In this document: positions 15,663-22,575 of the stretch, one piece after another
Layout: each line of letters begins with the position of its first letter
Position numbering within the stretch: the first letter of the stretch is position 1
Source of the DNA: Cohnella hashimotonis
GTDB taxonomy: Bacteria; Bacillota; Bacilli; Paenibacillales; Paenibacillaceae
DNA length: 64,000 bases
Direction of reading: 5' to 3'
NCBI RefSeq assembly: GCF_030014955.1
Contig: NZ_JAGRPV010000001.1
Location: 6,448,001-6,512,000 of the forward strand
The notes under the pieces: model-generated
What the model was told of the DNA's origin: nothing
Databases searched by the model: none
The model's input: the letters and a program-made list of their open reading frames with translations, nothing else
Position numbers and translations under genes: made by a program

Positions 15663-16661
15663 CTATTCGATCGTTAAAAAGATTTTCGCGATTTTGCCCG
15701 GTCCGCCGATCAGCTTCTCGAAGGCGGCGCCGCCTTCGCCAAGCGAAGTCGTCTCCGTCCAGGGCAGCAGGTTGATGCGCCCCTGCCCGATCCAGCGCAG
15801 CGCCGTCTCGAAGTCGTCGCGCGAATAGGCGAAAGCGCCCTTCGTGCCGATCTCGGCGCGGATCATGTCGTTGACCGGCAGCCGGCTGTCCGCTTCGTGC
15901 AGTCCGGTGAAGACGACCGTCCCCCCGGGCCGCGCGGCCGCCACGCTCCGCTGCCGCGTCGCCTCGGCGCCGACGGCGTCGATGACCGCGTCGAACCCTT
16001 CGCCGATGCCGCCCGGCAGGTCGTCCAGGCTCGTTACCGCGATGCCGCCGAGCTCCCTGGCGATCTCGAGCCGCGACGCGTTCAGGTCGACGATGACTGC
16101 ATCGCGTACGCCGTAGGCAGCCGCCGCCTGGAGTGCGAACAGTCCGATCGGACCGGCGCCATAGATGAGAAGGCGGTCGGTCGGCGCGAGCGCGAGCAGG
16201 CGGCAAACGTGGATCGCGCAGGCGTACGGCTCGGCCAGCGCGCCCTCCGCGAACGAGACATGATCGTCCAACCGGTATACGTTCCGCGCGGGCACCGCTA
16301 CGAATTCGGCGAACGCGCCAGGCCGGTGCGCACCGAGCAGCTGGCGGGCGCCGCACAGCTGCGACGCCCCGTTCAGGCAATACCGGCACTGGCCGCAGGT
16401 GACCAGCGGATTCGCCGTCACCCGCTCCCCGACTTGGAAGCCTCTGGCCTGGTCGCCGACCTGCTCGATCGTGCCTGAGAACTCGTGCCCCATGATCAGC
16501 GGCGGCTTGCGCAGCGAATTGTGCCCGAGATATCCGCCCAGCTCGGAGCCGCAGATGCCCGCATGCGACACGCGCACGAGCACCTCGTCCGGCTGCAGCG
16601 CGGGCAGCGGAATGTCCCTCATATTCATCGTGCGCGGTCCTTCATACACTAACGCTTTCAT
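15663..16661 (-). CDS. Zinc-dependent alcohol/polyol dehydrogenase (MDR family)
   Basis: The 332-residue enzyme belongs to the medium-chain dehydrogenases of the sorbitol/threonine dehydrogenase type. Catalytic zinc ligands are visible in GICGSELGG and MGHEFSGT, and the structural zinc loop is CGQCRYCLNGASQLC. The cofactor fold follows at LLIYGAGPIGLFALQAA with an acidic residue after the second strand (VIVDLNASR), suggesting NAD. It lies 13 bp behind the dehydratase gene. It could oxidise the starting sugar to a lactone, feeding the nearby SMP-30-type lactonase, or act on another hydroxyl in the pathway. Confidence 0.9.
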   Translation of the reverse strand: MKALVYEGPRTMNMRDIPLPALQPDEVLVRVSHAGICGSELGGYLGHNSLRKPPLIMGHEFSGTIEQVGDQARGFQVGERVTANPLVTCGQCRYCLNGASQLCGARQLLGAHRPGAFAEFVAVPARNVYRLDDHVSFAEGALAEPYACAIHVCRLLALAPTDRLLIYGAGPIGLFALQAAAAYGVRDAVIVDLNASRLEIARELGGIAVTSLDDLPGGIGEGFDAVIDAVGAEATRQRSVAAARPGGTVVFTGLHEADSRLPVNDMIRAEIGTKGAFAYSRDDFETALRWIGQGRINLLPWTETTSLGEGGAAFEKLIGGPGKIAKIFLTIE

Positions 16662-16674
16662 GCCTGTTTCCTCC

Positions 16675-17826
16675 TCACGATTCGACCGGCTCCCGCTTCT
16701 CCCAGCCCTGCTTGAACAGCGGCAGCCAGTGACCCGGAGCGTACGGATACTTGGCGGCTTCCTTCAGGTTGAACTCGACGCCGAGACCCGGCCGTTCGGG
16801 CGGCTGGAGATAGCCATCAACGACCTTGAACGGCGGGCTAAAAATATCCTGTGCCCAAGAGTGGTTGAAATCGTCGAAAATCTCGTGAATGAAGAAGTTC
16901 GGCGTCGCCATGTTCAGGTGGGAGCAGACGATCGAGCAGATCGGGCCCTGGGCGCTGTGCGGCGCGGTGACGCCGTTGTGCGCGTGGACCATACCCGCAA
17001 TCTGCTTCGAGGCGGTCAGGCCGAGGAACTGCGGCTCGAGCTGGATGATATGGACCGCATCATGCTTCAGCAGCTCGGCGAACTGCTCGCGGTTGTAATA
17101 GTCCTCTCCGCATGCGATCGGCACCGGACTGCGCTTCGCCACTTCGACGACCGACGAGACGCGGGACGGCGGCACGGGCGCTTCGAACCAGGTCGGGCTG
17201 TAGGGCGCCATCGCTTCCGCGAATTGCAGCGCGGTATGCACGCTGAACCGGTTATGCCCCTCGATGAGGATGTCGACGTCCGGTCCGACCGCCTGGCGGA
17301 CGGCGGCGATGTTCCGGACAGCGTTTGCAAAATCGGCCCGCTCGACGGTGCGCCAGGCCGCGCCGAACGGATCGAACTTCAGCGCCGTATAGCCCTTTTC
17401 GACAACTTCCTTCGCCTGGTTGTAGAAGCTCTCTTCGTCGTTGCCGCCGCGGTACCAGCCGTTCGCGTAGCAGCGCAGCTTGTCGTGGCACCTGCCGCCG
17501 AGCAGCTTGTAGATCGGCTGTCCGGTGGCCTTGCCCATGATGTCCCAGCATGCGGTCTCGATCGCCGCCAGCGCGGAGCCTTGCACCTGTCCGCCGTCCG
17601 AATAGACGTCGCGGATCAGCTTGAGCGAGATCGTCTCCACGTCGAACGGATCCATGCCGAGCACGAGATGCTTCAGCTCGTGAATCGCCGCTTCGACCGT
17701 TTTGGCCAGTCCGTTCAGCGTTCCTTCGCCCAAGCCCGTCAATCCCTCGTCCGTATCCAGCTGCACGAACAGCCAGTTTTTCCACGGGTTCCCCACGATA
17801 TAAGTGCGCACGTCCGTAATTTTCAT
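16675..17826 (-). CDS. Enolase-superfamily sugar-acid dehydratase (mandelate racemase/galactonate dehydratase group)
   Basis: 383 residues with the two-domain MR/MLE layout. The capping domain spans about 1-120, and the barrel carries metal ligands in DVDILIEGHNRF, TWFEAPVPP and IACGEDYY. The barrel end has APHSAQGP, a likely catalytic His, and FIHEIF, a Glu. The His-type arrangement resembles D-galactonate and related acid-sugar dehydratases, which remove water to give 2-keto-3-deoxy acids. First gene of the four-gene catabolic operon, with a predicted promoter and a GntR-type palindrome just upstream. The exact aldonate (galactonate, fuconate, rhamnonate or other) cannot be told from motifs. 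Confidence 0.9.
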   Translation of the reverse strand: MKITDVRTYIVGNPWKNWLFVQLDTDEGLTGLGEGTLNGLAKTVEAAIHELKHLVLGMDPFDVETISLKLIRDVYSDGGQVQGSALAAIETACWDIMGKATGQPIYKLLGGRCHDKLRCYANGWYRGGNDEESFYNQAKEVVEKGYTALKFDPFGAAWRTVERADFANAVRNIAAVRQAVGPDVDILIEGHNRFSVHTALQFAEAMAPYSPTWFEAPVPPSRVSSVVEVAKRSPVPIACGEDYYNREQFAELLKHDAVHIIQLEPQFLGLTASKQIAGMVHAHNGVTAPHSAQGPICSIVCSHLNMATPNFFIHEIFDDFNHSWAQDIFSPPFKVVDGYLQPPERPGLGVEFNLKEAAKYPYAPGHWLPLFKQGWEKREPVES

Positions 17827-17859
17827 GCCGCTTAACCTCCGTCTGAAAAGGATGGTTTA

Positions 17860-17908
17860 AACGTAGCACGACGGAATTAGACGCTCAAGATGTCACACTT
17901 GTATACAT
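17860..17908 (-). promoter_or_regulatory. Predicted promoter and GntR-type operator of the sugar-acid operon
   Basis: On the minus strand TTGAGC (17883-17888) and TACGTT (17860-17865) are separated by exactly 17 bp. Ten bases upstream of the -35 box lies TTGTATACAT (17899-17908) with the perfect palindrome TGTATACA. FCD-type GntR regulators commonly bind TGTATACA-like sites, and such a gene ends just upstream. The -10 box is poor, so this is tentative. Confidence 0.5.
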
Positions 17909-17947
17909 CAGCGAATCCGACGCATCGCGCATGAAAGCATGATCCCA

Positions 17948-18583
17948 TCAGAGCATAATCTGCTTCACGAATTCGATATGATCGCGTATCAGCCGTTCGC
18001 TGCGCGACGGATCGTTGCCGGCCAGCGCGTCCCGGATTTCCCGGTGCTCCTCGAGACTGCCCCACAGCCGGCTTTTGTTTTTATAAAAAGTCGTACGCAC
18101 GGCCATCAAAAACTTGTCCTGAATGCGCGACATCGCGTCCGCGTATTCTTCGTTGGCCAGCCCGGCGATGATCGCTTCGTGGAACTGCCGGTCCAGCTCG
18201 ACGTAACCGACAATATCCTCGCGCTCCGCCGCCTCCGTCTGCTTGTCCAGATTTTCGTCCAGCCTGCCGAAAAAAGCCCTGTCCATGTTGCCCGTCAGCC
18301 TGCCGACCGCGAACGTCTCCAGCGACAGCCGCAGCTCGTAAATGTCCATGATCTTCCGCAGCGAGATCTCCTGCACGACGAAGCCCTGGTTCGGCATCAG
18401 CTTCACCAGCCCCATCATCTCCAACCGGTCGAGCGCCGACCGAATCGGCGTCTTGCTCATCTGCAGCGTCTCGCTGAGCCGCCGCTCCGACAGAAACGTG
18501 CCTCCGCCCCATTCCCCCTGAACGATCCGCTCCTTGATTTTCCGAAAAGCCTCGTCCCTTAAAGTCGTTCCGGTCTCGGGCAT
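17948..18583 (-). CDS. GntR family regulator with FCD domain
   Basis: A 211-residue regulator. The winged-helix part (about 1-75) has the GntR pattern LRDEAFRKIKERIVQGEW, then LSERRLSETLQMSKTPIRSALDRLEMMGLV. The C-terminal FCD domain is helical with the expected metal-ligand residues in LDRQFHEAI, EEHREI and IRDHIEF. The start MPETG is preferred for its AAGGAAG site. It lies 121 bp upstream of the dehydratase operon on the same strand and diverges from a second GntR gene. It is the best candidate repressor of the sugar-acid operon; the ligand is probably an acid intermediate. Confidence 0.88.
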   Translation of the reverse strand: MPETGTTLRDEAFRKIKERIVQGEWGGGTFLSERRLSETLQMSKTPIRSALDRLEMMGLVKLMPNQGFVVQEISLRKIMDIYELRLSLETFAVGRLTGNMDRAFFGRLDENLDKQTEAAEREDIVGYVELDRQFHEAIIAGLANEEYADAMSRIQDKFLMAVRTTFYKNKSRLWGSLEEHREIRDALAGNDPSRSERLIRDHIEFVKQIML

Positions 18584-18617
18584 CGTCTGCGATCTTCCTT
18601 TCCGATTGCGCATGTTC

Positions 18618-18630
18618 TATGATTATCATA
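18618..18630. promoter_or_regulatory. Palindrome between divergent GntR genes
   Basis: TATGATTATCATA is a perfect 13-bp palindrome midway in the 87-bp gap between the two divergent GntR genes, so it is well placed to control both. Recognition by either regulator is inferred. Confidence 0.4.
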
Positions 18631-18670
18631 CTCGATCCCATTGAATCTGCGAGAGAGAAGGGCTTCACGT

Positions 18671-19300
18671 ATGGGCAAACCGACCTTGCGCCAACAAGCT
18701 TACGCGCGCATATTGGACATGATCGAGACCGGGGAATGCCCGAAAGGCTCGGTCACCTCGGAGGTGCAGCTCGGGCGCCAGCTCGACATGAGCCGTACGC
18801 CGGTCCGCGCCGCGCTGCAGCAGCTCGAGCTCGAAGGCTTCGTTCGGATCGCCTCCAAGCACGGCGTGCTGATCCTCGACTCCTCGTCGCAGCGCGTGGG
18901 CGATCTGCTGGAGCTCATTGCCTCCATGGCGTTATTCGCCGTCAGCGCAGTTTTCCCTGCCGGGCGGGAATCGCTGCGGGCGTGGTCGCGCGATAGAGCG
19001 GAAGCGTACCGCACCTTGTGCGACGGGGACCCTGAGAACCACGGCGCCTTGGCCGCGTTCGAATACGAGCTGCTGAACGGACTGGTCCAGCGCTGCAACA
19101 ACGGCGAGATGACCAAAACCTTTCAGACATCCGCCTCCCGTCTGTTCTGGCATCGCAACGTCCGGCGGTGGCAGGCGCCGCATGCAGGCCGGACCCGCGA
19201 GCAGGTCGCCAAGCTGATCGAGACAGCCGGCGAGCCTCCGGAGGCTTTTAGGGAAGCGCTGTTCGACTACCTGCATACGCTCAAGCTGACATGGCAGTAG
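18671..19300 (+). CDS. GntR family regulator, divergent C-terminal domain
   Basis: 209 residues. The first 75 form a GntR winged helix (LRQQAYARILDMIETGECPKGSVTSEVQLGRQLDMSRTPVRAALQQLELEGFV). The rest is helical and of FCD length, but the metal-ligand histidine triad that is clear in the neighbouring regulator is not evident here, so it may bind ligand differently. The start is the ATG after GAGAGAAGG. It is followed after 134 bp by the SMP-30 gene on the same strand. Role: probably regulation of the lactonase and the adjoining operon. Confidence 0.78.
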   Translation: MGKPTLRQQAYARILDMIETGECPKGSVTSEVQLGRQLDMSRTPVRAALQQLELEGFVRIASKHGVLILDSSSQRVGDLLELIASMALFAVSAVFPAGRESLRAWSRDRAEAYRTLCDGDPENHGALAAFEYELLNGLVQRCNNGEMTKTFQTSASRLFWHRNVRRWQAPHAGRTREQVAKLIETAGEPPEAFREALFDYLHTLKLTWQ

Positions 19301-19434
19301 CGCCGCGCGTTCGCGTAGAGCTTTTTTTGCAAGCATCGTTCGCATGAATCCGAGTACGACCGCTTGAGCGCTGCGCGCTCGCGTGTTAAGTTAAGCGCAT
19401 ACAAGCATGAAAACAAAAATGGAGGTTCGATAGG

Positions 19435-20328
19435 ATGACGGCAGATTCGAAAATAACGGCGGCGCTCGCTAGCGACGCGCAAGCACAGTTGGGCGAAGGG
19501 CCGATGTGGGACGCGCGCGACAACAGCCTGTACTGGGTGGACATTCTGTCCCATCGCGTGCACAGCCATCGCCCCGCGGAGCCGAATAGCGACCGCAAGA
19601 GGGAGCTATCGCCTTATGTCAGTTCGATCGTGCCGCGGCGCTCGGGCGGGTTCGCGCTTACGCTGCAGGACGGCTTTTACGGCTATGATCCGGCAACGGC
19701 CGAACTGACGCTGCTCGTCAAGGTCGAAGCGTCTCTTCCGGGCATCCGCTTCAACGACGGCAAATGCGATCCCGCCGGGCGCTATCTGGCAGGCACGATG
19801 GCGATGGACGAAGAGCAGGGCCGAGGAACGCTGTACAGCCTCGACGTGGGGCATGCAGTCACGCCGCTCGTGTCCGAAGTGACCATCTCGAACGGACTCG
19901 CCTGGTCGGGTGATGGCGCCACGCTGTACTACATCGATACGACGACGCGGTGCGTTTTCGCCTTCGACTACGACACGGCGTCGGGCACCGTGGCCAATCG
20001 TCGCGTCGTTGCGGAGATTCCCGAGGAAGAGGGCTTCCCCGACGGGATGACCATCGACGCCGAGGGCATGCTGTGGATCGCCCATTGGGGCGGCTGGCAG
20101 GTGTCCCGCTGGAACCCGGCGACCGGCGAGAAGCTGCTGTCCGTGCCGGTACCGGCCTCGCAGGTGACCTCCTGCGCGTTCGGCGGCGAGCAGTTAGACC
20201 GACTGTATATCACGACGGCACGCGTCGGTCTGGGCGAGGACGAACTGGCAGAGCAGCCGCACGCGGGCGGACTCTTCTGCGCGGATGTCGGCGTGCGGGG
20301 GCTGCCGACGAATCTGTACGCCGGCTGA
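19435..20328 (+). CDS. SMP-30/gluconolactonase family lactonase
   Basis: A 297-residue six-bladed propeller of the SMP-30/LRE family. Metal-binding positions are recognisable: Glu in LGEGPMWD near residue 21, Asn in GIRFNDGK, Asn in TISNGLAW, and Asp in GFPDGMTID. ALYWVDI-like and SRWNPATGE segments are typical of sugar lactonases. The ribosome site GGAGG is nine bases before the ATG. Beside a dehydrogenase, a sugar-acid dehydratase, an SDR and an FAH hydrolase, it probably opens the sugar lactone produced by the dehydrogenase. A GC-rich hairpin follows. Confidence 0.9.
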   Translation: MTADSKITAALASDAQAQLGEGPMWDARDNSLYWVDILSHRVHSHRPAEPNSDRKRELSPYVSSIVPRRSGGFALTLQDGFYGYDPATAELTLLVKVEASLPGIRFNDGKCDPAGRYLAGTMAMDEEQGRGTLYSLDVGHAVTPLVSEVTISNGLAWSGDGATLYYIDTTTRCVFAFDYDTASGTVANRRVVAEIPEEEGFPDGMTIDAEGMLWIAHWGGWQVSRWNPATGEKLLSVPVPASQVTSCAFGGEQLDRLYITTARVGLGEDELAEQPHAGGLFCADVGVRGLPTNLYAG

Positions 20329-20345
20329 GCCATGCACGGAGGACG

Positions 20346-20370
20346 CGCCGGTGGCCTTTGGCCGCCGGCG
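20346..20370 (+). terminator. GC-rich hairpin behind the lactonase gene
   Basis: CGCCGG-T-GGCC-TTT-GGCC-G-CCGGCG forms a strong stem 18 bp after the stop codon. No T-run follows, so it may act as a weak terminator or a 3'-end stabiliser. Confidence 0.4.
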
Positions 20371-20388
20371 GCATGTCTCGAATGATGC

Positions 20389-20430
20389 CGCCGCACGCCT
20401 TGCCTCCGCCGCATCCGTGCACCATTTATG
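20389..20430. repeat. Left half-unit of the 62-bp repeat array, cut off by the IS element
   Basis: CCGCACGCCTTGCCTCCGCC, then the ATCCGTGCACCATTTATG end, matches the second half of the 62-bp unit found at 21999-22445. The last nine bases, CCATTTATG (20422-20430), are the left target duplication of the IS element. Confidence 0.85.
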
Positions 20431-20587
20431 CACTAGCCTTGCATAAACCCTGACATCCAACCAGCTCAAGTTGTAAAATGTATGAAAAATACGAATGATG
20501 TATATTTTTACATTCGCGATTTTGCTCGACAATGCGAAAAGATTGAGCTCTACTTAGATGTAGACGTGAGTATCCATTTTCAGGAAT

Positions 20588-21832
20588 TTATGTCTTCTTT
20601 CGCGGCTTCCGTTTTCTTGGATTCGAATTTCTTTCTTTAATCCATCCAACGCGGCTTTCAGGGGGCGAGTCGCGCGTAGTTGGTTTGCTCGCTCGCTGTC
20701 GTCCCCGAGAATGACGGCTTGCTTCACGGTTCATCTCTTCACATAGCTCAGTCCATGCCCGCATCAAGTATGCGTTTACAGCCTGCAGCACTTTCCAAGT
20801 TCGCTGACGCCAACCTTGCTCTTCTTGAAGCTTTAGGAGGAGCAAGCTGCAGATCAAGGCGAGAAACAACTGGTTCCAAATCCCCTGCGCCTTGGTGCTG
20901 TACAGCTTCGTCAACTTCAGATGTTGCTTCATCCATTTGAAGTACAACTCGATCCACCAGCGACGGCGGTAAATATCCGCGATCTCCTCGGCCGTCAGAT
21001 CGAAACGCGTGGTGGCCAGACGATAACGGCGCGCTTTGTCGTCGAGAAACTCAACCACCCGCAAAGCACCTTTCATACGCTTGGACCCGCGGCCGAGCCG
21101 AACGATGGCGTCTAGAAGGATCGGTGATGCATGAGGCACTTCCCTTTGTTCCAGCAGGGTTATGCTCATGTTATGGTTGATGCGCATCACGAAACGTACG
21201 TTGTCATGGACCCATTGGTCCATCGTCTCATACTTCACGTAGCCACGATCCATGACGTAGGTGAGATCGGGATCGGTGACCATCGATACGGCCACTTCCC
21301 GGTCGTCATAATTGCGCGTCGATGGAATCATATGATCCGGATAGACCTCGTCGGGCGAAGCCGCTACGATTCGCAGGTGCATTTTTACACTGCTGTCGAA
21401 CACGGAAAGCTTGGCGAAATCGTGTACCGAGTAAGGAACGTGAATCGACGTCGAATCAATGATGCCGAGCTTCCCAATCTTCTTGGAAATACCGCTTTTA
21501 GGCTCGACCGGACACTGGCGCTCCACGACCAACTGCGCGAAAAGTGTCTGAAAGAATTCCGTCGGAATCTCATTAAACTTACGACTGAGTTGAGAAGCGC
21601 TAATTTGCTTTAAATCCAGCGCCTGCTGCAAATAAGGGTTGGCACGCACTTGCATGGAAATCGCGTCGTAAGAGGGCCATTTGGCCATAACCGCAATCGC
21701 GAGCAGCCCCATCGTCTTAGCGACAGTAAGCTTTTTAGCACCGTGGTCGAAAAAGGAACACTTATGATCCATATCAAATGGAAGCAAAGAAAACAATTGC
21801 GATATGACGGTATTTTGAGTTATGATATCCAC
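20588..21832 (-). CDS. IS4-family transposase
   Basis: 414 residues, intact. The DDE catalytic triad is visible as Asp126 (GIIDSTS), Asp195 (YVMDRGY) and Glu295 (RRRWWIELYFKWMK). The last lies in a perfect Y-(2)-R-(3)-E-(6)-K signature (Tyr288, Arg291, Glu295, Lys302), which defines the IS4 group. The N-terminal 80 residues form the usual DUF4372-like helical DNA-binding part. The start is a GTG behind AGGAG. That ribosome site lies in one arm of a long leader hairpin, so translation from read-through mRNA is probably blocked. The C-terminal 40 residues are very basic. Confidence 0.93.
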   Translation of the reverse strand: MDIITQNTVISQLFSLLPFDMDHKCSFFDHGAKKLTVAKTMGLLAIAVMAKWPSYDAISMQVRANPYLQQALDLKQISASQLSRKFNEIPTEFFQTLFAQLVVERQCPVEPKSGISKKIGKLGIIDSTSIHVPYSVHDFAKLSVFDSSVKMHLRIVAASPDEVYPDHMIPSTRNYDDREVAVSMVTDPDLTYVMDRGYVKYETMDQWVHDNVRFVMRINHNMSITLLEQREVPHASPILLDAIVRLGRGSKRMKGALRVVEFLDDKARRYRLATTRFDLTAEEIADIYRRRWWIELYFKWMKQHLKLTKLYSTKAQGIWNQLFLALICSLLLLKLQEEQGWRQRTWKVLQAVNAYLMRAWTELCEEMNREASRHSRGRQRASKPTTRDSPPESRVGWIKERNSNPRKRKPRKKT

Positions 21833-21837
21833 GCTGG

Positions 21838-21891
21838 TCTCCTAAGCTAAAGGGATGTGTGGATACACGTCGACCCCTTTAGATTAGGAGA
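21838..21891 (-). promoter_or_regulatory. Leader hairpin sequestering the transposase ribosome site
   Basis: Arms 21838-21854 (TCTCCTAAGCTAAAGGG) and 21875-21891 (CCCTTTAGATTAGGAGA) pair with a single mismatch around a 20-nt loop. On the minus strand the inner arm holds the AGGAG site of the transposase. IS4-group elements are known to limit translation of read-through transcripts this way. On the plus strand the stem is followed by TTTTT and may also work as a terminator. Confidence 0.65.
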
Positions 21892-21998
21892 TTTTTCTAT
21901 GTTTGTCCTTGAAGATAAGTAGAATACTTCAAAATATAGTAAGTTTAGTAGAGCAAATTATACATGTGAGGTTTAATGCAAGGCTAGTGCCATTTATG

Positions 21999-22445
21999 TG
22001 CATGGTTGCGCCCGCCGACTCCGCACGCCTCGCCTCCGCCGCATCCGTGCACCATTTATGTGCATAGTCGCGCCCGCCGACTCCGCATGCCTCGCCTCCG
22101 CCGCATCCGTGCACAATTTATGTGCATGGTTGCGCCCGCCGACTCCGCTCGCCTCGTCTCCGCCGCATCCGTGCACCATTTATGTGCATGGTCGCGCCCG
22201 CCGACTCCGCTCGCCTCGCCTCCGCCGCATCCGTGCACCATTTATGTGCATGGTTGCGCCCGCCGACTCCGCACGCCTCGCCTCCGCCGCATCCGTGCAC
22301 CATTTATGTGCATGGTCGCGCCCGCCGACTCTGCTCGCCTTGCCTCCGCCGCATCCGTGCTCAATTTATGTGCATGGTCGCGCCGGCCGATTCCGCACGC
22401 CTCGCCTCCGCCGCATCCGTGCTCCATTTTTGTGCACGATCGCAC
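21999..22445. repeat. Tandem repeat array, 7 units of 62 bp plus a partial unit
   Basis: Units start at 21999, 22061, 22123, 22185, 22247, 22309 and 22371, with a decayed eighth at 22433. The core is TGCATGGTTGCGCCCGCCGA, then CTCCGC.CGCCTCGCC, then TCCGCCGCATCCGTGCACC, then ATTTATG. Since 62 is not a multiple of three, open frames here drift through all phases and show mixed repeats, which argues against coding. It sits between converging genes (lactonase and secreted hydrolase) and continues left of the IS element. Confidence 0.93.
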
Positions 22446-22509
22446 CCCGCCCGCCTTACCCGCCCACGGTCTCCGCACTTCATACCTCCCCCCTCCCCGC
22501 AAGCGCACA

Positions 22510-22556
22510 AAGAAGCCGCTACCGAAGTCCATATCGGACTTGCGGCACGGCTTCTT
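22510..22556. terminator. Hairpin behind the secreted hydrolase gene
   Basis: AAGAAGCCG (22510-22518) pairs with CGGCTTCTT (22548-22556). An inner stem CCGAAGTCC/GGACTTGCGG surrounds ATATC. It lies 20 bp after the stop codon of the minus-strand gene. The following T-run is poor, so strength is uncertain. Confidence 0.55.
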
Positions 22557-22575
22557 CTCTTATTGTCGCGCCCTC

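Larger units (their letters stand above)
20431..21989 (-). mobile_element. Complete IS4-family insertion sequence, 1559 bp
   Basis: Ends are CACTAGCCTTGCAT at the left and its complement at the right. The inverted repeat is perfect for 14 bp and continues to about 20 bp with one indel (..AAACC / ..TAAACC). Both sides carry the direct duplication CCATTTATG (20422-20430 and 21990-21998), a 9-bp target duplication within the family's range. One transposase gene with an intact DDE triad fills the element. Removing the element and one copy of the duplication restores a normal 62-bp repeat unit, so the insertion went into the array. The complete ends and the intact duplication suggest a fairly recent insertion. 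Confidence 0.95.

Noticed and set aside
20339..20430. A separate small gene between lactonase and IS element
   Set aside because: The stretch holds a GC-rich hairpin and half a 62-bp repeat unit only.
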